From: Anaerococcus senegalensis JC48
Lineage (GTDB): Bacteria > Bacillota > Clostridia > Tissierellales > Peptoniphilaceae
Length of the DNA: 64,000 bases
Assembly (NCBI RefSeq): GCF_000321005.1
Contig: NZ_HE578909.1
Coordinates: forward strand, 1 to 64,000
Direction: 5' to 3'
Position 1 is the first letter of the stretch. Each line of letters begins with the position of its first letter. The notes beneath the pieces were generated by a model. It worked only from the letters and a program-made list of their open reading frames with translations, did not search any database and was not told the origin of the DNA. Shown piece after piece: positions 18,097 through 25,931 of the stretch. The position numbers and the translations under genes are program-made.

Positions 18097-18943
18097 TGTA
18101 TTTCTCCTTTATCATGTAAACCATAATCTCCTCAACACTTGCCTTTTCAACCTCAAGACTTTCAGGAAGTAATTGTTTTTTTACCAAACATTCCTTGCCA
18201 AATTTATAATCTCTCACAGAAATTATGGCACTTTTATCTAGGCTCTCAAATTCTTCTTTGGAAAGAGAAACTATACCGTACTCTTCCTCCAAAATATCCT
18301 TACTTTCTACAAAAATTAATTTTCCCCTATGTATAAAGGCAATTCCATCAGCAATTTTTTCCAAATCTGACAATATATGGGATGAAATCATAATGCTATT
18401 ATTTTCATCTTGGATAAATTCTAAAAGTATATCCAAAATATCATCCCTTGCAACAGGATCGAGCCCGCTTGTCGCCTCATCCAAAATTAAAAGCTCTGCC
18501 TTATGACTTAAGGCCAAAGTCAAAGACAATTTCATCTTCATACCTCTAGAAAAAGTAGAAATTTTCTTTTTTTCTGGAAGATTAAATCTTTTAACAAGCT
18601 TATTAAATTTTTCCTTCTCCCAATAATTTCCATAATACATAGCATGAAATTTTTCCACTTCATTAATGTTAAGCTCTTGGGGAAAGAAAAAATCTTCAAA
18701 AACAAAGGCAATTTTTTTCTTCTCATCTTCTGTCAAATCTTCAATTTTTTTACCAAAAATATAAATTTGCCCAGAATCTTTTTTCATATCTCCTAAAATC
18801 AACTTTATTGTAGTAGATTTTCCAGCTCCATTTTCTCCAATATATCCAAGGATAGACCCTCTTTTGATATTTAAATCCAAAGGTCCAAGATAAAAATCAT
18901 TCAAAGATTTGCTAAGGCTTTTTATTTTTAATATATCATTCAT
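18077..18943 (-). CDS. ABC transporter ATP-binding protein of the GntR operon
   Basis: A 288-residue ABC ATPase. Walker A is GENGAGKST, signature FSRGMKMKLSLTLAL (SRGM replaces the usual SGGQ, as in many drug-export ATPases), Walker B LLILDEAT, and switch His in SSHIL. The last 60 residues form the extra C-terminal part common in BcrA/YtrB-like ATPases. It works with the permease encoded just downstream. It overlaps the GntR gene by eight bases. Confidence 0.93.
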   Translation of the reverse strand: MNDILKIKSLSKSLNDFYLGPLDLNIKRGSILGYIGENGAGKSTTIKLILGDMKKDSGQIYIFGKKIEDLTEDEKKKIAFVFEDFFFPQELNINEVEKFHAMYYGNYWEKEKFNKLVKRFNLPEKKKISTFSRGMKMKLSLTLALSHKAELLILDEATSGLDPVARDDILDILLEFIQDENNSIMISSHILSDLEKIADGIAFIHRGKLIFVESKDILEEEYGIVSLSKEEFESLDKSAIISVRDYKFGKECLVKKQLLPESLEVEKASVEEIMVYMIKEKYNESLDI

Positions 18944-19313
18944 AATCTTGCTCCAATATATCTATAAGAGAACTAATTTCTTTTTTTGAAATTCCTGCAA
19001 GTTTAGACAATTTAATAACTTCTCTTAGATGGTCTTCAATTTTTAATGAAAATTTCTCTCTGATTAATTCTGGATTTTGATCTTTAATAAAATTTCCTTT
19101 TCCAGGAACAGAATTAATAAGTCCATCTTTTTCAAGTTCATCATAAGCCCTTTTCGTTGTAGCTACACTAACTCTAAGCTCTTTTGCCAAAAGTCTAATA
19201 GAAGGTAGGGCCTTGTCTTTTTCTATCTCGTCATTTAAAATTGCATCTCTTATTTGATTTTTGATTTGTAAATATATAGGATCTTTACTCGAGTATTTGA
19301 TCTTAATATCCAT
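18936..19313 (-). CDS. GntR family regulator, YtrA subfamily
   Basis: A 125-residue repressor-type protein. Residues 1-72 are a winged helix-turn-helix: IYLQIKNQIRDAILNDEI, LPSIRLLAKELRVSVATTKR and YDELEKDGLINSVPGKGNFI. The short C-terminal helical part of about 45 residues is the YtrA-type dimerisation region without a ligand domain. It is the first gene of the exporter operon, with AGGAGG before the ATG. A palindrome over its promoter suggests autoregulation. Confidence 0.93.
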   Translation of the reverse strand: MDIKIKYSSKDPIYLQIKNQIRDAILNDEIEKDKALPSIRLLAKELRVSVATTKRAYDELEKDGLINSVPGKGNFIKDQNPELIREKFSLKIEDHLREVIKLSKLAGISKKEISSLIDILEQDYE

Positions 19314-19324
19314 TTATTCCTCCT

Positions 19325-19349
19325 ACTGTTCATAGTGTACATTAACAGT
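19325..19349. promoter_or_regulatory. Candidate GntR operator
   Basis: Inverted repeat ACTGTT (19325-19330) and AACAGT (19344-19349) separated by 13 bases covers the -10 box of the promoter. Position and symmetry fit an operator for the YtrA-type repressor encoded next to it; binding is inferred. Confidence 0.6.
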
Positions 19350-19362
19350 TAAAGATTGTCAA
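19334..19362 (-). promoter_or_regulatory. Promoter of the GntR-ABC operon
   Basis: Minus strand TTGACA (plus 19357-19362), 17-base spacer, TACACT (19334-19339). It stands about 25 bases before the GntR start codon. Confidence 0.8.
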
Positions 19363-19451
19363 GTCCTAGCCTAAAGCTAGCTATTTAAAAATTAAATTTA
19401 TTTTAATTCCTATAAAAATCAAAACTTTCATATGAATTTTTTTATTTTTAA

Positions 19452-19518
19452 ATAAAAAAACACCCATTTCGGGTGAAAGTAAAGTCTAGCTTTTAAACTT
19501 TTCTTCATTCGAAATGGG
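19452..19518 (-). terminator. Terminator of the asr operon with an overlapping alternative hairpin
   Basis: On the minus strand CACCC GAAAT GGGTG followed by TTTTTTT forms a short terminator (plus 19461-19475). Upstream on the transcript, CCCATTTCG (plus 19510-19518) can pair with CGAAATGGG (19463-19471), which would use up part of the terminator stem. Whether this is a switch or a chance match is open. Confidence 0.65.
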
Positions 19519-19528
19519 GTTTTAATTT

Positions 19529-19999
19529 TTATTTTACAAAATCATTGTACCATTGGTGGATTAATTTGATGTGACCTCTTTCTTCTGCCTCAACTCTATC
19601 GATTAATTCTGGTTCAAAGTCAGGAACTATTGTTCTTACTTCTTTAATAAAAAGAATTGTATCTTTTTCAATTCCTATAGAAAATCTATAAATATCTATT
19701 GGATCATCTCCAACATTTGATGAATCAAAATTAAATATTTGATCAATCATTGATTGGATATAAGATTTGTATTCATCATCGTATTCTTTATCAATTGATT
19801 GGTTGTTATCAATTTTTTCTGACAAATTTTTGTATAAAACTTCGTGATGAGTTTCTTGCTCAGCTAAAAATTCAAAGAATTCTCTATTTTTTTTGTCATC
19901 TGAGAATTTTTTTGCCATTTCTTCATAAAATTTTTGACCATTTTGTTCTAGTTTTACTAATGTTTCTAGTAAATCTTTTGGTTGAAATTGTGATCTCAT
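19529..19999 (-). CDS. Ferritin-like / rubrerythrin-type diiron protein
   Basis: A 156-residue all-helical protein with the ferritin-like pattern: LVKLEQNGQKFYEEMAKKF, then AEQETHHEVLYKNL in the first half, and VEAEERGHIKLIHQWYNDF in the second. The E..H pairs are the expected diiron ligands. The rubredoxin-like Cys4 domain of classical rubrerythrin is absent. It lies nine bases after asrC and shares its terminator, so it may protect the sulfite reductase clusters from oxidants or handle iron; this is inferred from context. Confidence 0.85.
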   Translation of the reverse strand: MRSQFQPKDLLETLVKLEQNGQKFYEEMAKKFSDDKKNREFFEFLAEQETHHEVLYKNLSEKIDNNQSIDKEYDDEYKSYIQSMIDQIFNFDSSNVGDDPIDIYRFSIGIEKDTILFIKEVRTIVPDFEPELIDRVEAEERGHIKLIHQWYNDFVK

Positions 20000-20008
20000 A
20001 TAAGCTCC

Positions 20009-21034
20009 TTATTTTACATTTTTGTGATCTTCTACTTTCATTACATTTATTGAAGATCTATATTCTTTTTCTGTCCAATTAATTCTATCAGCTATTAGAC
20101 ACTCTGGATTTAAGTCAACATCTTTTAACATCATTTTTTTGAAAGTTGGGAAACCTACTCTATCTATTAAATGTCCACCATGCATATAAACAGGTTTATT
20201 ATCAAGTACATAGGCAGAGAAATCTTTCCAATTTTTCATCATTTGAATTACAGCATCTTCGTCCATCCATCTTGCGAACATTTGTCCCATTCTTGGGAAT
20301 TGCTTTCCGGTTCTTCCACCAATTATTACATTCCACATTTTTCTATCTGGTCTTTTCCATGCAGAATTTGGACATCTTGTTACACATTCTCCACATCCAA
20401 CACAGCAACATGGATCTTTATCTACTTTACCTTGTTCATTTAGTGATAATACCCTTGTTGCTACAGCTTTGCATCTATCAACACAAGCTCCACAACCTAT
20501 ACAACGATCAATATCATAAACTGGCTTTGTAACACCAATAAATCCAAAATCTGTAAAGTGAGCTTTTACACAGTCATTTGGGCAACCTGTAACTGCAACT
20601 TTTATTTGATAAGGTGATTCATATATTATTTTTTCTAATTTATCTGCAAGTCTTTGTGTATTTTGTGCAGCTTTTATACAATGTCTTCCACCAATACAAG
20701 CCATAATATTTCTTGGCCCAATATATGGATATCCTTCGTCATTGTATACAATTTCTACATCTCTGCTTCCTTCAATTTCTTCTATGTATGGTCTTATGAT
20801 TTCATTTACTTTTGGAATATCTTCGTATTTTATTCCTGTAATATTAAAAGTTTGTCTTGTACCAAAATGAAAATTTCCATCTCCATATTTTTGACAAAGC
20901 ATTTGTACCATTTCTAACCATTTTGCATCTACCAAAGCTCCAGGAGATCTTAATTGTAGTAAAAATTCCCCAGGTATTTTAGATTGGCGATAACAATTAT
21001 TTCTAACTTTTGCTACATTAATATCTAATGTCAT
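20009..21034 (-). CDS. asrC: Anaerobic sulfite reductase subunit C
   Basis: A 341-residue siroheme and iron-sulfur subunit that reduces sulfite to sulfide. The siroheme/4Fe-4S ligands are CIGGRHC and CPNDC (C-x5-C, C-x3-C). A two-cluster ferredoxin insert has CIGCGACVDRC and CCVGCGECVTRC. The nitrite/sulfite reductase ferredoxin-like half domain is at the start (PGEFLLQLRSPGALV). It is the third gene of asrABC with ten bases to asrB. Confidence 0.96.
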   Translation of the reverse strand: MTLDINVAKVRNNCYRQSKIPGEFLLQLRSPGALVDAKWLEMVQMLCQKYGDGNFHFGTRQTFNITGIKYEDIPKVNEIIRPYIEEIEGSRDVEIVYNDEGYPYIGPRNIMACIGGRHCIKAAQNTQRLADKLEKIIYESPYQIKVAVTGCPNDCVKAHFTDFGFIGVTKPVYDIDRCIGCGACVDRCKAVATRVLSLNEQGKVDKDPCCCVGCGECVTRCPNSAWKRPDRKMWNVIIGGRTGKQFPRMGQMFARWMDEDAVIQMMKNWKDFSAYVLDNKPVYMHGGHLIDRVGFPTFKKMMLKDVDLNPECLIADRINWTEKEYRSSINVMKVEDHKNVK

Positions 21035-21043
21035 AATCTCTCC

Positions 21044-21877
21044 TTAATCTAGTAAGTCTTTTGCAACTGTATAAGGGAAAACTGGGCCATCTAAACAAAC
21101 ATATGTTTCATTTATTCTACAATGTCCACATTTTCCTACTGCACAAGACATTTTTCTTTCAAAACTTGTCCAAATTTTATCTTCTGTTACACCTTCTTTT
21201 ATTAAGGCAAGAGATGTAAATTTCATCATAATTGGAGGGCCTACCATAACTACTGCATAGTTTCCATCAAATGATTTTAACGGAAGATCAGGAATAAATG
21301 CTGTTACCATTCCTTTTTTAAATCCATCAACTTCTTCATTATCTAGTGAATAAACAGTACTTATTTTTTCTTGATTTTTCCATTCTTCTAAATTTTCTTT
21401 GAACAAAACTGATTCATGATTTTTAAATCCTAAAATTAAATTTAATGATTCGAATTCATTTGGATTTTCTTTTATGTATTCTATTAAACCTTTTACAGGG
21501 CTTACTCCTGTACCACCAGCAATAACAATTACATTTTTACCTTTCAATTTATCAATTGGCCAACCATTTCCATATGGTCCTCTTAGATAAATTCTATCAC
21601 CTGGAGTTGATTTGAAAAGCTCAGATGTAACTTCACCAACATTTCTTATAGTCATTTCTACATAGCCTTCTCCCATTCCTGAAACAGAAATTGGAGCCTC
21701 ACCAATTTTGGCAAGAGATACTTGTAAAAATTGACCAGGTTCTACTTTTTTATCAAATTCTACTTTGAAAGTCCATTCATTATTTGTGTGTTTTTTGATA
21801 TCCAAAATTTCATAAGATTTTGGTAAAACATAATTTAAATAATCATCTGTTGATCTTTTTATTTCATTTTTTTGCAT
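21044..21877 (-). CDS. asrB: Anaerobic sulfite reductase subunit B
   Basis: A 277-residue FAD/NAD(P)H-binding electron-transfer subunit of the PyrK/HydG type. FAD site around RGPYGNGWP, NAD site IVIAGGTGVSPVKGLIEY, and a C-terminal 2Fe-2S site CAVGKCGHCRINETYVC. It passes electrons to AsrA and AsrC. Its start overlaps the asrA stop codon by one base. Confidence 0.96.
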   Translation of the reverse strand: MQKNEIKRSTDDYLNYVLPKSYEILDIKKHTNNEWTFKVEFDKKVEPGQFLQVSLAKIGEAPISVSGMGEGYVEMTIRNVGEVTSELFKSTPGDRIYLRGPYGNGWPIDKLKGKNVIVIAGGTGVSPVKGLIEYIKENPNEFESLNLILGFKNHESVLFKENLEEWKNQEKISTVYSLDNEEVDGFKKGMVTAFIPDLPLKSFDGNYAVVMVGPPIMMKFTSLALIKEGVTEDKIWTSFERKMSCAVGKCGHCRINETYVCLDGPVFPYTVAKDLLD

Positions 21878-22917
21878 TATTTTACCTCACTTCTTACTTT
21901 TTCTAATTCTTTACTTACCTTGTTAATTGTTTCTGGATAAGAAATCAATTGTGGGCAGTGAGCTGAACATCTTCCACAACCTACGCACATTGGGCCATCG
22001 CCAAATCTCTTGTTGTGAGCGTAGATTTTATGCATGATTTTATATCTGTATCTTTCTTTCAATTGGTTTCTAAAATGTCCACCACCAGCTACAAGATCAA
22101 AATCTTTAGTCATACAAGATGCATTTGTTCTTCTTCTTTCACCAACACGTCTATTTAAAGTATAAGTAACATCTCTTGTTGTAAAACATGTACAAGTTGA
22201 ACAAGAAGTTGTACATGATCCACATCCTATACATCTTGAATTATATTCATCCCAAATATCAGAATTTGCAATTAAATTTGCTTCTTTATCATCTTTTATT
22301 TGCGGGAATATAACTTTTAATTCGTTTTCTTCTGGGAATTTCAAATCAAACTTTTTATTTGAAAATGCTGATAAGTCTAAATCATCTTCTACTTTTATAT
22401 TCATAGATCCATCATCATTAAATCTAAATGCATATGTATAATTATCTGTTTTGTTTGCATCACATGATACACAAAAACAATTTCTATCAAGGTCTGATTG
22501 GCATTCTAATAGAGCGTAATGAACTTTATTTTTACGTCTTTTATAGAACATATCTTCGAATGGTCCATTTTTTATGAAAATATCATCTAAGTGTTTAATC
22601 GCATTTATATCACAAGCTCTTGCAAAAACCAAAACTTCTTTTTTGTAAGGTTGTTTTGTTTCTGTATAATCATCTTCTGTAAAGTAAAATAAGTTTTCAG
22701 TCATTGGAAGTAGAGCTTCCTTAGCTGAATATGTAGATTTTTCTTTATACTCTATTTCATCAAAACTTTGTACATTTTCGTACATTATTGTATCCATATT
22801 ACAATATCTTCCACCATTTTTTATTCTTTTTGGTGCAAAAATTGTGTATTTGGATTTTAGGATTTCAAATAAATCCTTGGCCTCATCTTTTTTGATAAGA
22901 TAATCTGTATAAGCCAT
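21877..22917 (-). CDS. asrA: Anaerobic sulfite reductase subunit A
   Basis: A 346-residue iron-sulfur subunit with two 4Fe-4S motifs, CIGCGSCTTSC (followed by STCTCF) and CVGCGRCSAHCP. The N-terminal half shares the fold of hydrogenase beta-type and AsrA proteins. The start at 22917 is chosen because TAGGAGG lies six bases upstream; the longer frame to 22995 runs through the AT-rich leader and a palindrome. First gene of asrABC plus the ferritin-like gene. Confidence 0.94.
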   Translation of the reverse strand: MAYTDYLIKKDEAKDLFEILKSKYTIFAPKRIKNGGRYCNMDTIMYENVQSFDEIEYKEKSTYSAKEALLPMTENLFYFTEDDYTETKQPYKKEVLVFARACDINAIKHLDDIFIKNGPFEDMFYKRRKNKVHYALLECQSDLDRNCFCVSCDANKTDNYTYAFRFNDDGSMNIKVEDDLDLSAFSNKKFDLKFPEENELKVIFPQIKDDKEANLIANSDIWDEYNSRCIGCGSCTTSCSTCTCFTTRDVTYTLNRRVGERRRTNASCMTKDFDLVAGGGHFRNQLKERYRYKIMHKIYAHNKRFGDGPMCVGCGRCSAHCPQLISYPETINKVSKELEKVRSEVK

Positions 22918-22980
22918 ATATCCTCCTAAAAATAATTTAAGAAATTTGATAGCAAGTATCATCTTCCTATGAAACTTAAA

Positions 22981-23006
22981 AAATTTTATAGACACCTATA
23001 AAATTT
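22981..23006. promoter_or_regulatory. Perfect palindrome upstream of asrA
   Basis: AAATTTTATAG (22981-22991), ACAC, CTATAAAATTT (22996-23006): a perfect 11-bp inverted repeat 64 bases before the asrA start codon. It may be an operator or a leader hairpin. No regulator gene is adjacent. Confidence 0.5.
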
Positions 23007-23138
23007 TTTAACAAACGTTATTTTATTACAAATTAAGTATATCATTAAATAATAGTTAATAAAAGTATATCAATAATAAATTTTGAATTATATATTTTTT
23101 TAAATTAATTATTTGAAATTTCAATATTTATCAAATTA

Positions 23139-23168
23139 AAAAAGTCTAGTATAAAACTAGACTTTTTA
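23139..23168 (-). terminator. Terminator of the polysaccharide cluster
   Basis: AAAGTCTAGT / ACTAGACTTT stem (23141-23165), loop of five, minus-strand T-tail beginning TTTTTAA. It directly follows the SH3 lipoprotein gene. Confidence 0.85.
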
Positions 23169-23642
23169 TTATTGAATATCTGTTAATAATTCTGTTAAGA
23201 TATATCCTTCATATTCTCCATAAGAAACTTTTGACCATTCACCACTAATTTCTGTCCTTTGTATTTCTACTCCAGGCTGAACAGTTGCTACAATTTCTGA
23301 TTCTGTATCCATTTCTCTTCTTATATTTGAAATATCTTTTACAGTAAATATTCCTTGAGCATTTTCTTGATTATTTTCTTCTTTTGGATTTTCTACATTT
23401 TCATTTTGATCATTAGAATTATTTTTTTCATTTTCAACCTTTTCCAATGACCCTTCTTGTGTATCAGAAGGTGTGCTTTCTTTTTTAGAATCATTATTTT
23501 TTTGATCTTTATAACTTACACTTGTTGATATTGGATTTGATTTTTTATTTTCATCTGGGTGTCTTTGTGATACATATTCATCTTTTTTGCATGCTGAAAG
23601 TGTCAAAGACAAGGCTAATATTAATAAAATTTTCTTTTTCAT
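23169..23642 (-). CDS. SH3-domain lipoprotein
   Basis: A 157-residue secreted lipoprotein. The signal peptide ILLILALSLTLSAC has a lipobox LSAC with Cys18. A low-complexity linker rich in Asn, Glu, Lys and Ser (about residues 25-95) leads to a bacterial SH3 domain at the C-terminus (FTVKDISNIRREMDTESEIV ... GEWSKVSYGEYEGYILTELL). Such SH3b domains bind cell-wall peptides. It is the last gene of the envelope cluster, ten bases after the CpsD-like gene. Confidence 0.85.
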   Translation of the reverse strand: MKKKILLILALSLTLSACKKDEYVSQRHPDENKKSNPISTSVSYKDQKNNDSKKESTPSDTQEGSLEKVENEKNNSNDQNENVENPKEENNQENAQGIFTVKDISNIRREMDTESEIVATVQPGVEIQRTEISGEWSKVSYGEYEGYILTELLTDIQ

Positions 23643-23651
23643 TTTTTCTCC

Positions 23652-24254
23652 TTAATTATCTGTAGTAATTATGCCAGATATTTCGCAATCCACATTTTCA
23701 AGCTTTCTGATTGATGAATTGAGTCTTTTTTTTCTAAAATCTTTTTTATTGGCTAAGACAATTACAAAATCTGAAAGGCTTGGATAAAAATTTGCATCAT
23801 CGTAATTTTCGTTATTTGATGTATCCAAAAATATATAGTCATATTTTTCTTTTAATGAAGAAAATATACTTTCTATCCTCTCATAGTTCATAATGTTATG
23901 AACATCATCTCTTTTATTTGGAGCAAGAATTAAATCTAAATTTTTTTGAAAATGATCTTTTACTATAAAGTTTTCATATGGTTTTTCTTTTTCTAAAATA
24001 TCAAAAAATCCTCTATCAAAATCAATATCGCAAAGCTCTCCAAGTACTGGATTTCTAAAATCAGCCTCAATTATTATTACTTTGTAATCATCTTTCGATA
24101 AACTTCTTGCAAGATTTAAAATCAATGATGTTTTGTTAATCTTCTCGCTTGATGAAACAAATTGAACTAATGAATTTTTCTTTGTAATTTCCAAAAAATT
24201 TTTCTTTAACTTTTCAAAAGATTTGATTATTTCGTCATTTTTTTTGTTAAACAT
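23652..24254 (-). CDS. CpsD/CapB-like ATPase with degenerate Walker A
   Basis: A 200-residue protein that aligns by eye with the tyrosine autokinase CpsD/CapB family that partners Wzz proteins. The Walker A' motif VIIIEADFRNP and Walker B YDYIFLDTS are kept. The Walker A site reads SSSEKINKTS, with Lys and Thr present but without the glycines of P-x-G-E-G-K-T/S. The Tyr-rich C-terminal tail is absent; the protein ends SGIITTDN. It overlaps the Wzz-like gene by eight bases, as in capsule operons. It is probably a pseudokinase or scaffold. Confidence 0.7.
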   Translation of the reverse strand: MFNKKNDEIIKSFEKLKKNFLEITKKNSLVQFVSSSEKINKTSLILNLARSLSKDDYKVIIIEADFRNPVLGELCDIDFDRGFFDILEKEKPYENFIVKDHFQKNLDLILAPNKRDDVHNIMNYERIESIFSSLKEKYDYIFLDTSNNENYDDANFYPSLSDFVIVLANKKDFRKKRLNSSIRKLENVDCEISGIITTDN

Positions 24255-25149
24255 CTATATCACCATCATCATATTTTGGAATATCTGCTATTATTGTATA
24301 TTCTTTATTATTTTCTTTATTTTCGTAAATTTCTAAATCTTCTTCATCTTCATTAGCGCTATCTACATATTTAAAAGATTGGTCATAGTCAATTTTTTCT
24401 TCTTGAATTTCTTCATTATCATAATTATGGTCTTCTACTTGTTCATCTACATCATATTCTTTGACATATGAATCTTCAAAATTTTCTTCATTTATAACAT
24501 CTTCGTATGAATCTTCTTCGTATTCATAATTATCTGTACCATCTTCTTCAAAAACCACTTTTCTAACAAGTCTTTGATCGGTATTATCTTCATCTTCATC
24601 AATTTTAGAATTTCTAATAAATAATAATAGAGATCCAAAAATAAAATATGTTAAAAATCCTGCAAGACCCATTTTTAATACGTCTTTGTTGGTTGTTTTA
24701 ACTAAAGTTGCATTTGGATAAGCATGATCAATTATAAATGAATCTGCCTTATACAATTCATTAATTACAGAAACTGTTATTTCTGCATATTCATCAGCTA
24801 TATCTTCTGCCCTAAGTTTTACAGAATCTTCCACATTTATATTTAAAATGTGAGTATTTGGTATAGCTTGTATTTGCACTTTTTTATCTAGATCTGCTTC
24901 ATTTATATCTAGTTTTAAATTTTCTATTACTCTTTTTTTGATTGCATTAGAATTTACTGTCTCTGCATAAGTAAAGGTAGTCTTATCTTGATCTTTTATT
25001 TTTTCATTTGATGTTGTAAGTATTTTTGCTTGAGCCTTGTATTTTTTAAATCCAAAACGATCAGATAAAAAATAAAATCCAATCCCAAGTATAAGCCCAA
25101 AAATTAAAGACTTTTGTATAACAACAAATATCGATTCTTTCTTTTTCAT
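24247..25149 (-). CDS. Wzz/CapA-like polysaccharide chain-length protein with acidic tail
   Basis: A 300-residue membrane protein with the Wzz layout: transmembrane segment near residues 12-28 (SLIFGLILGIGFYF), an external region of about 120 residues (ending SFIIDHAYPNATLVK) and a second transmembrane segment near 160-178 (GLAGFLTYFIFGSLLLFI). After it comes a cytoplasmic tail of about 120 residues dominated by Asp and Glu with many Tyr. The start at 25149 follows GGAGGTTAGG, which is formed from the end of the upstream gene. With the CpsD-like protein it should control polymer length; the long acidic tail is unusual. Confidence 0.72.
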   Translation of the reverse strand: MKKKESIFVVIQKSLIFGLILGIGFYFLSDRFGFKKYKAQAKILTTSNEKIKDQDKTTFTYAETVNSNAIKKRVIENLKLDINEADLDKKVQIQAIPNTHILNINVEDSVKLRAEDIADEYAEITVSVINELYKADSFIIDHAYPNATLVKTTNKDVLKMGLAGFLTYFIFGSLLLFIRNSKIDEDEDNTDQRLVRKVVFEEDGTDNYEYEEDSYEDVINEENFEDSYVKEYDVDEQVEDHNYDNEEIQEEKIDYDQSFKYVDSANEDEEDLEIYENKENNKEYTIIADIPKYDDGDIDV

Positions 25150-25150
25150 C

Positions 25151-25930
25151 CTAACCTCCAAAATATTTTGCCCCTTCTAGCATTTTTTTTCTTGCTGTCT
25201 TTTTATCAATTTTTTCCATGAATTTTTCATGATTTTTCAAAAAATATTCTATATATAGCCTATAAGATTTTGGGAAAAGTGCTTTTGCAAGTTGACCTTT
25301 ATCAAAAAACATTTTTTCATTATAGCCATTAAACCATGTAGAATTATCATTGTAAACTTTTGCTATAAGCTTTGTTGAAGTTCTAAATTTTAATTTATTT
25401 TTAAAACCATCTCTTATAAATAAGGAATCTTCACCGGACCCATTTTCAGTTCCTGCTCCAAAATATGTTGAAAATGACATATTATATTTTTCAATTTTTT
25501 CTCTTCTAAATACAAAATGAACAGATCCATATTTTAATGAATTAAAAAATTTCAACTCCCCATCGTTTTTCACCTTAATAATCTCTTTATTATCTTGATA
25601 AATTATTGTTTTCATTATAAAAAAGTCAGTATCAGGATGGTTTTTAAATTCACTTTCTATCTTTTCAACATAGTCATCTTCAAATACTTCATCATCATCG
25701 CACAAAACTATTAGATCAGCCTTAGAATTTAATAGCCCAAGATTTCTACTCCTACCAAGTCCCCTGGTATTTGTTGAAATCATTCTAATTTTATTTTCCT
25801 TATCATAAATCTCTTCATAAGAATTATGATCTGTTTGATTTATAATAAGACAATCAGAGTTTATATTTAATTTTTTATAAAAATCTATGGATTTTTGTCC
25901 CATAGTCGATACTAATACTTCTATTTTCAT
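25151..25930 (-). CDS. Glycosyltransferase family 2 (short)
   Basis: A 259-residue GT2-like protein. It begins MKIEVLVSTMGQKSIDF and has the GT-A pattern NTRGLGRSRNLGLLNSKADL followed by CDDDEVFEDDYVE, which supplies the metal-binding DxD. A later FGAGTENGSGEDSLFI segment fits the acceptor side. The start at 25930 lies two bases after the stop of the preceding gene; the longer frame would overlap it. No membrane segment is seen. It likely adds one sugar to the polysaccharide built by this cluster. Confidence 0.8.
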   Translation of the reverse strand: MKIEVLVSTMGQKSIDFYKKLNINSDCLIINQTDHNSYEEIYDKENKIRMISTNTRGLGRSRNLGLLNSKADLIVLCDDDEVFEDDYVEKIESEFKNHPDTDFFIMKTIIYQDNKEIIKVKNDGELKFFNSLKYGSVHFVFRREKIEKYNMSFSTYFGAGTENGSGEDSLFIRDGFKNKLKFRTSTKLIAKVYNDNSTWFNGYNEKMFFDKGQLAKALFPKSYRLYIEYFLKNHEKFMEKIDKKTARKKMLEGAKYFGG

Positions 25931-25931
25931 A

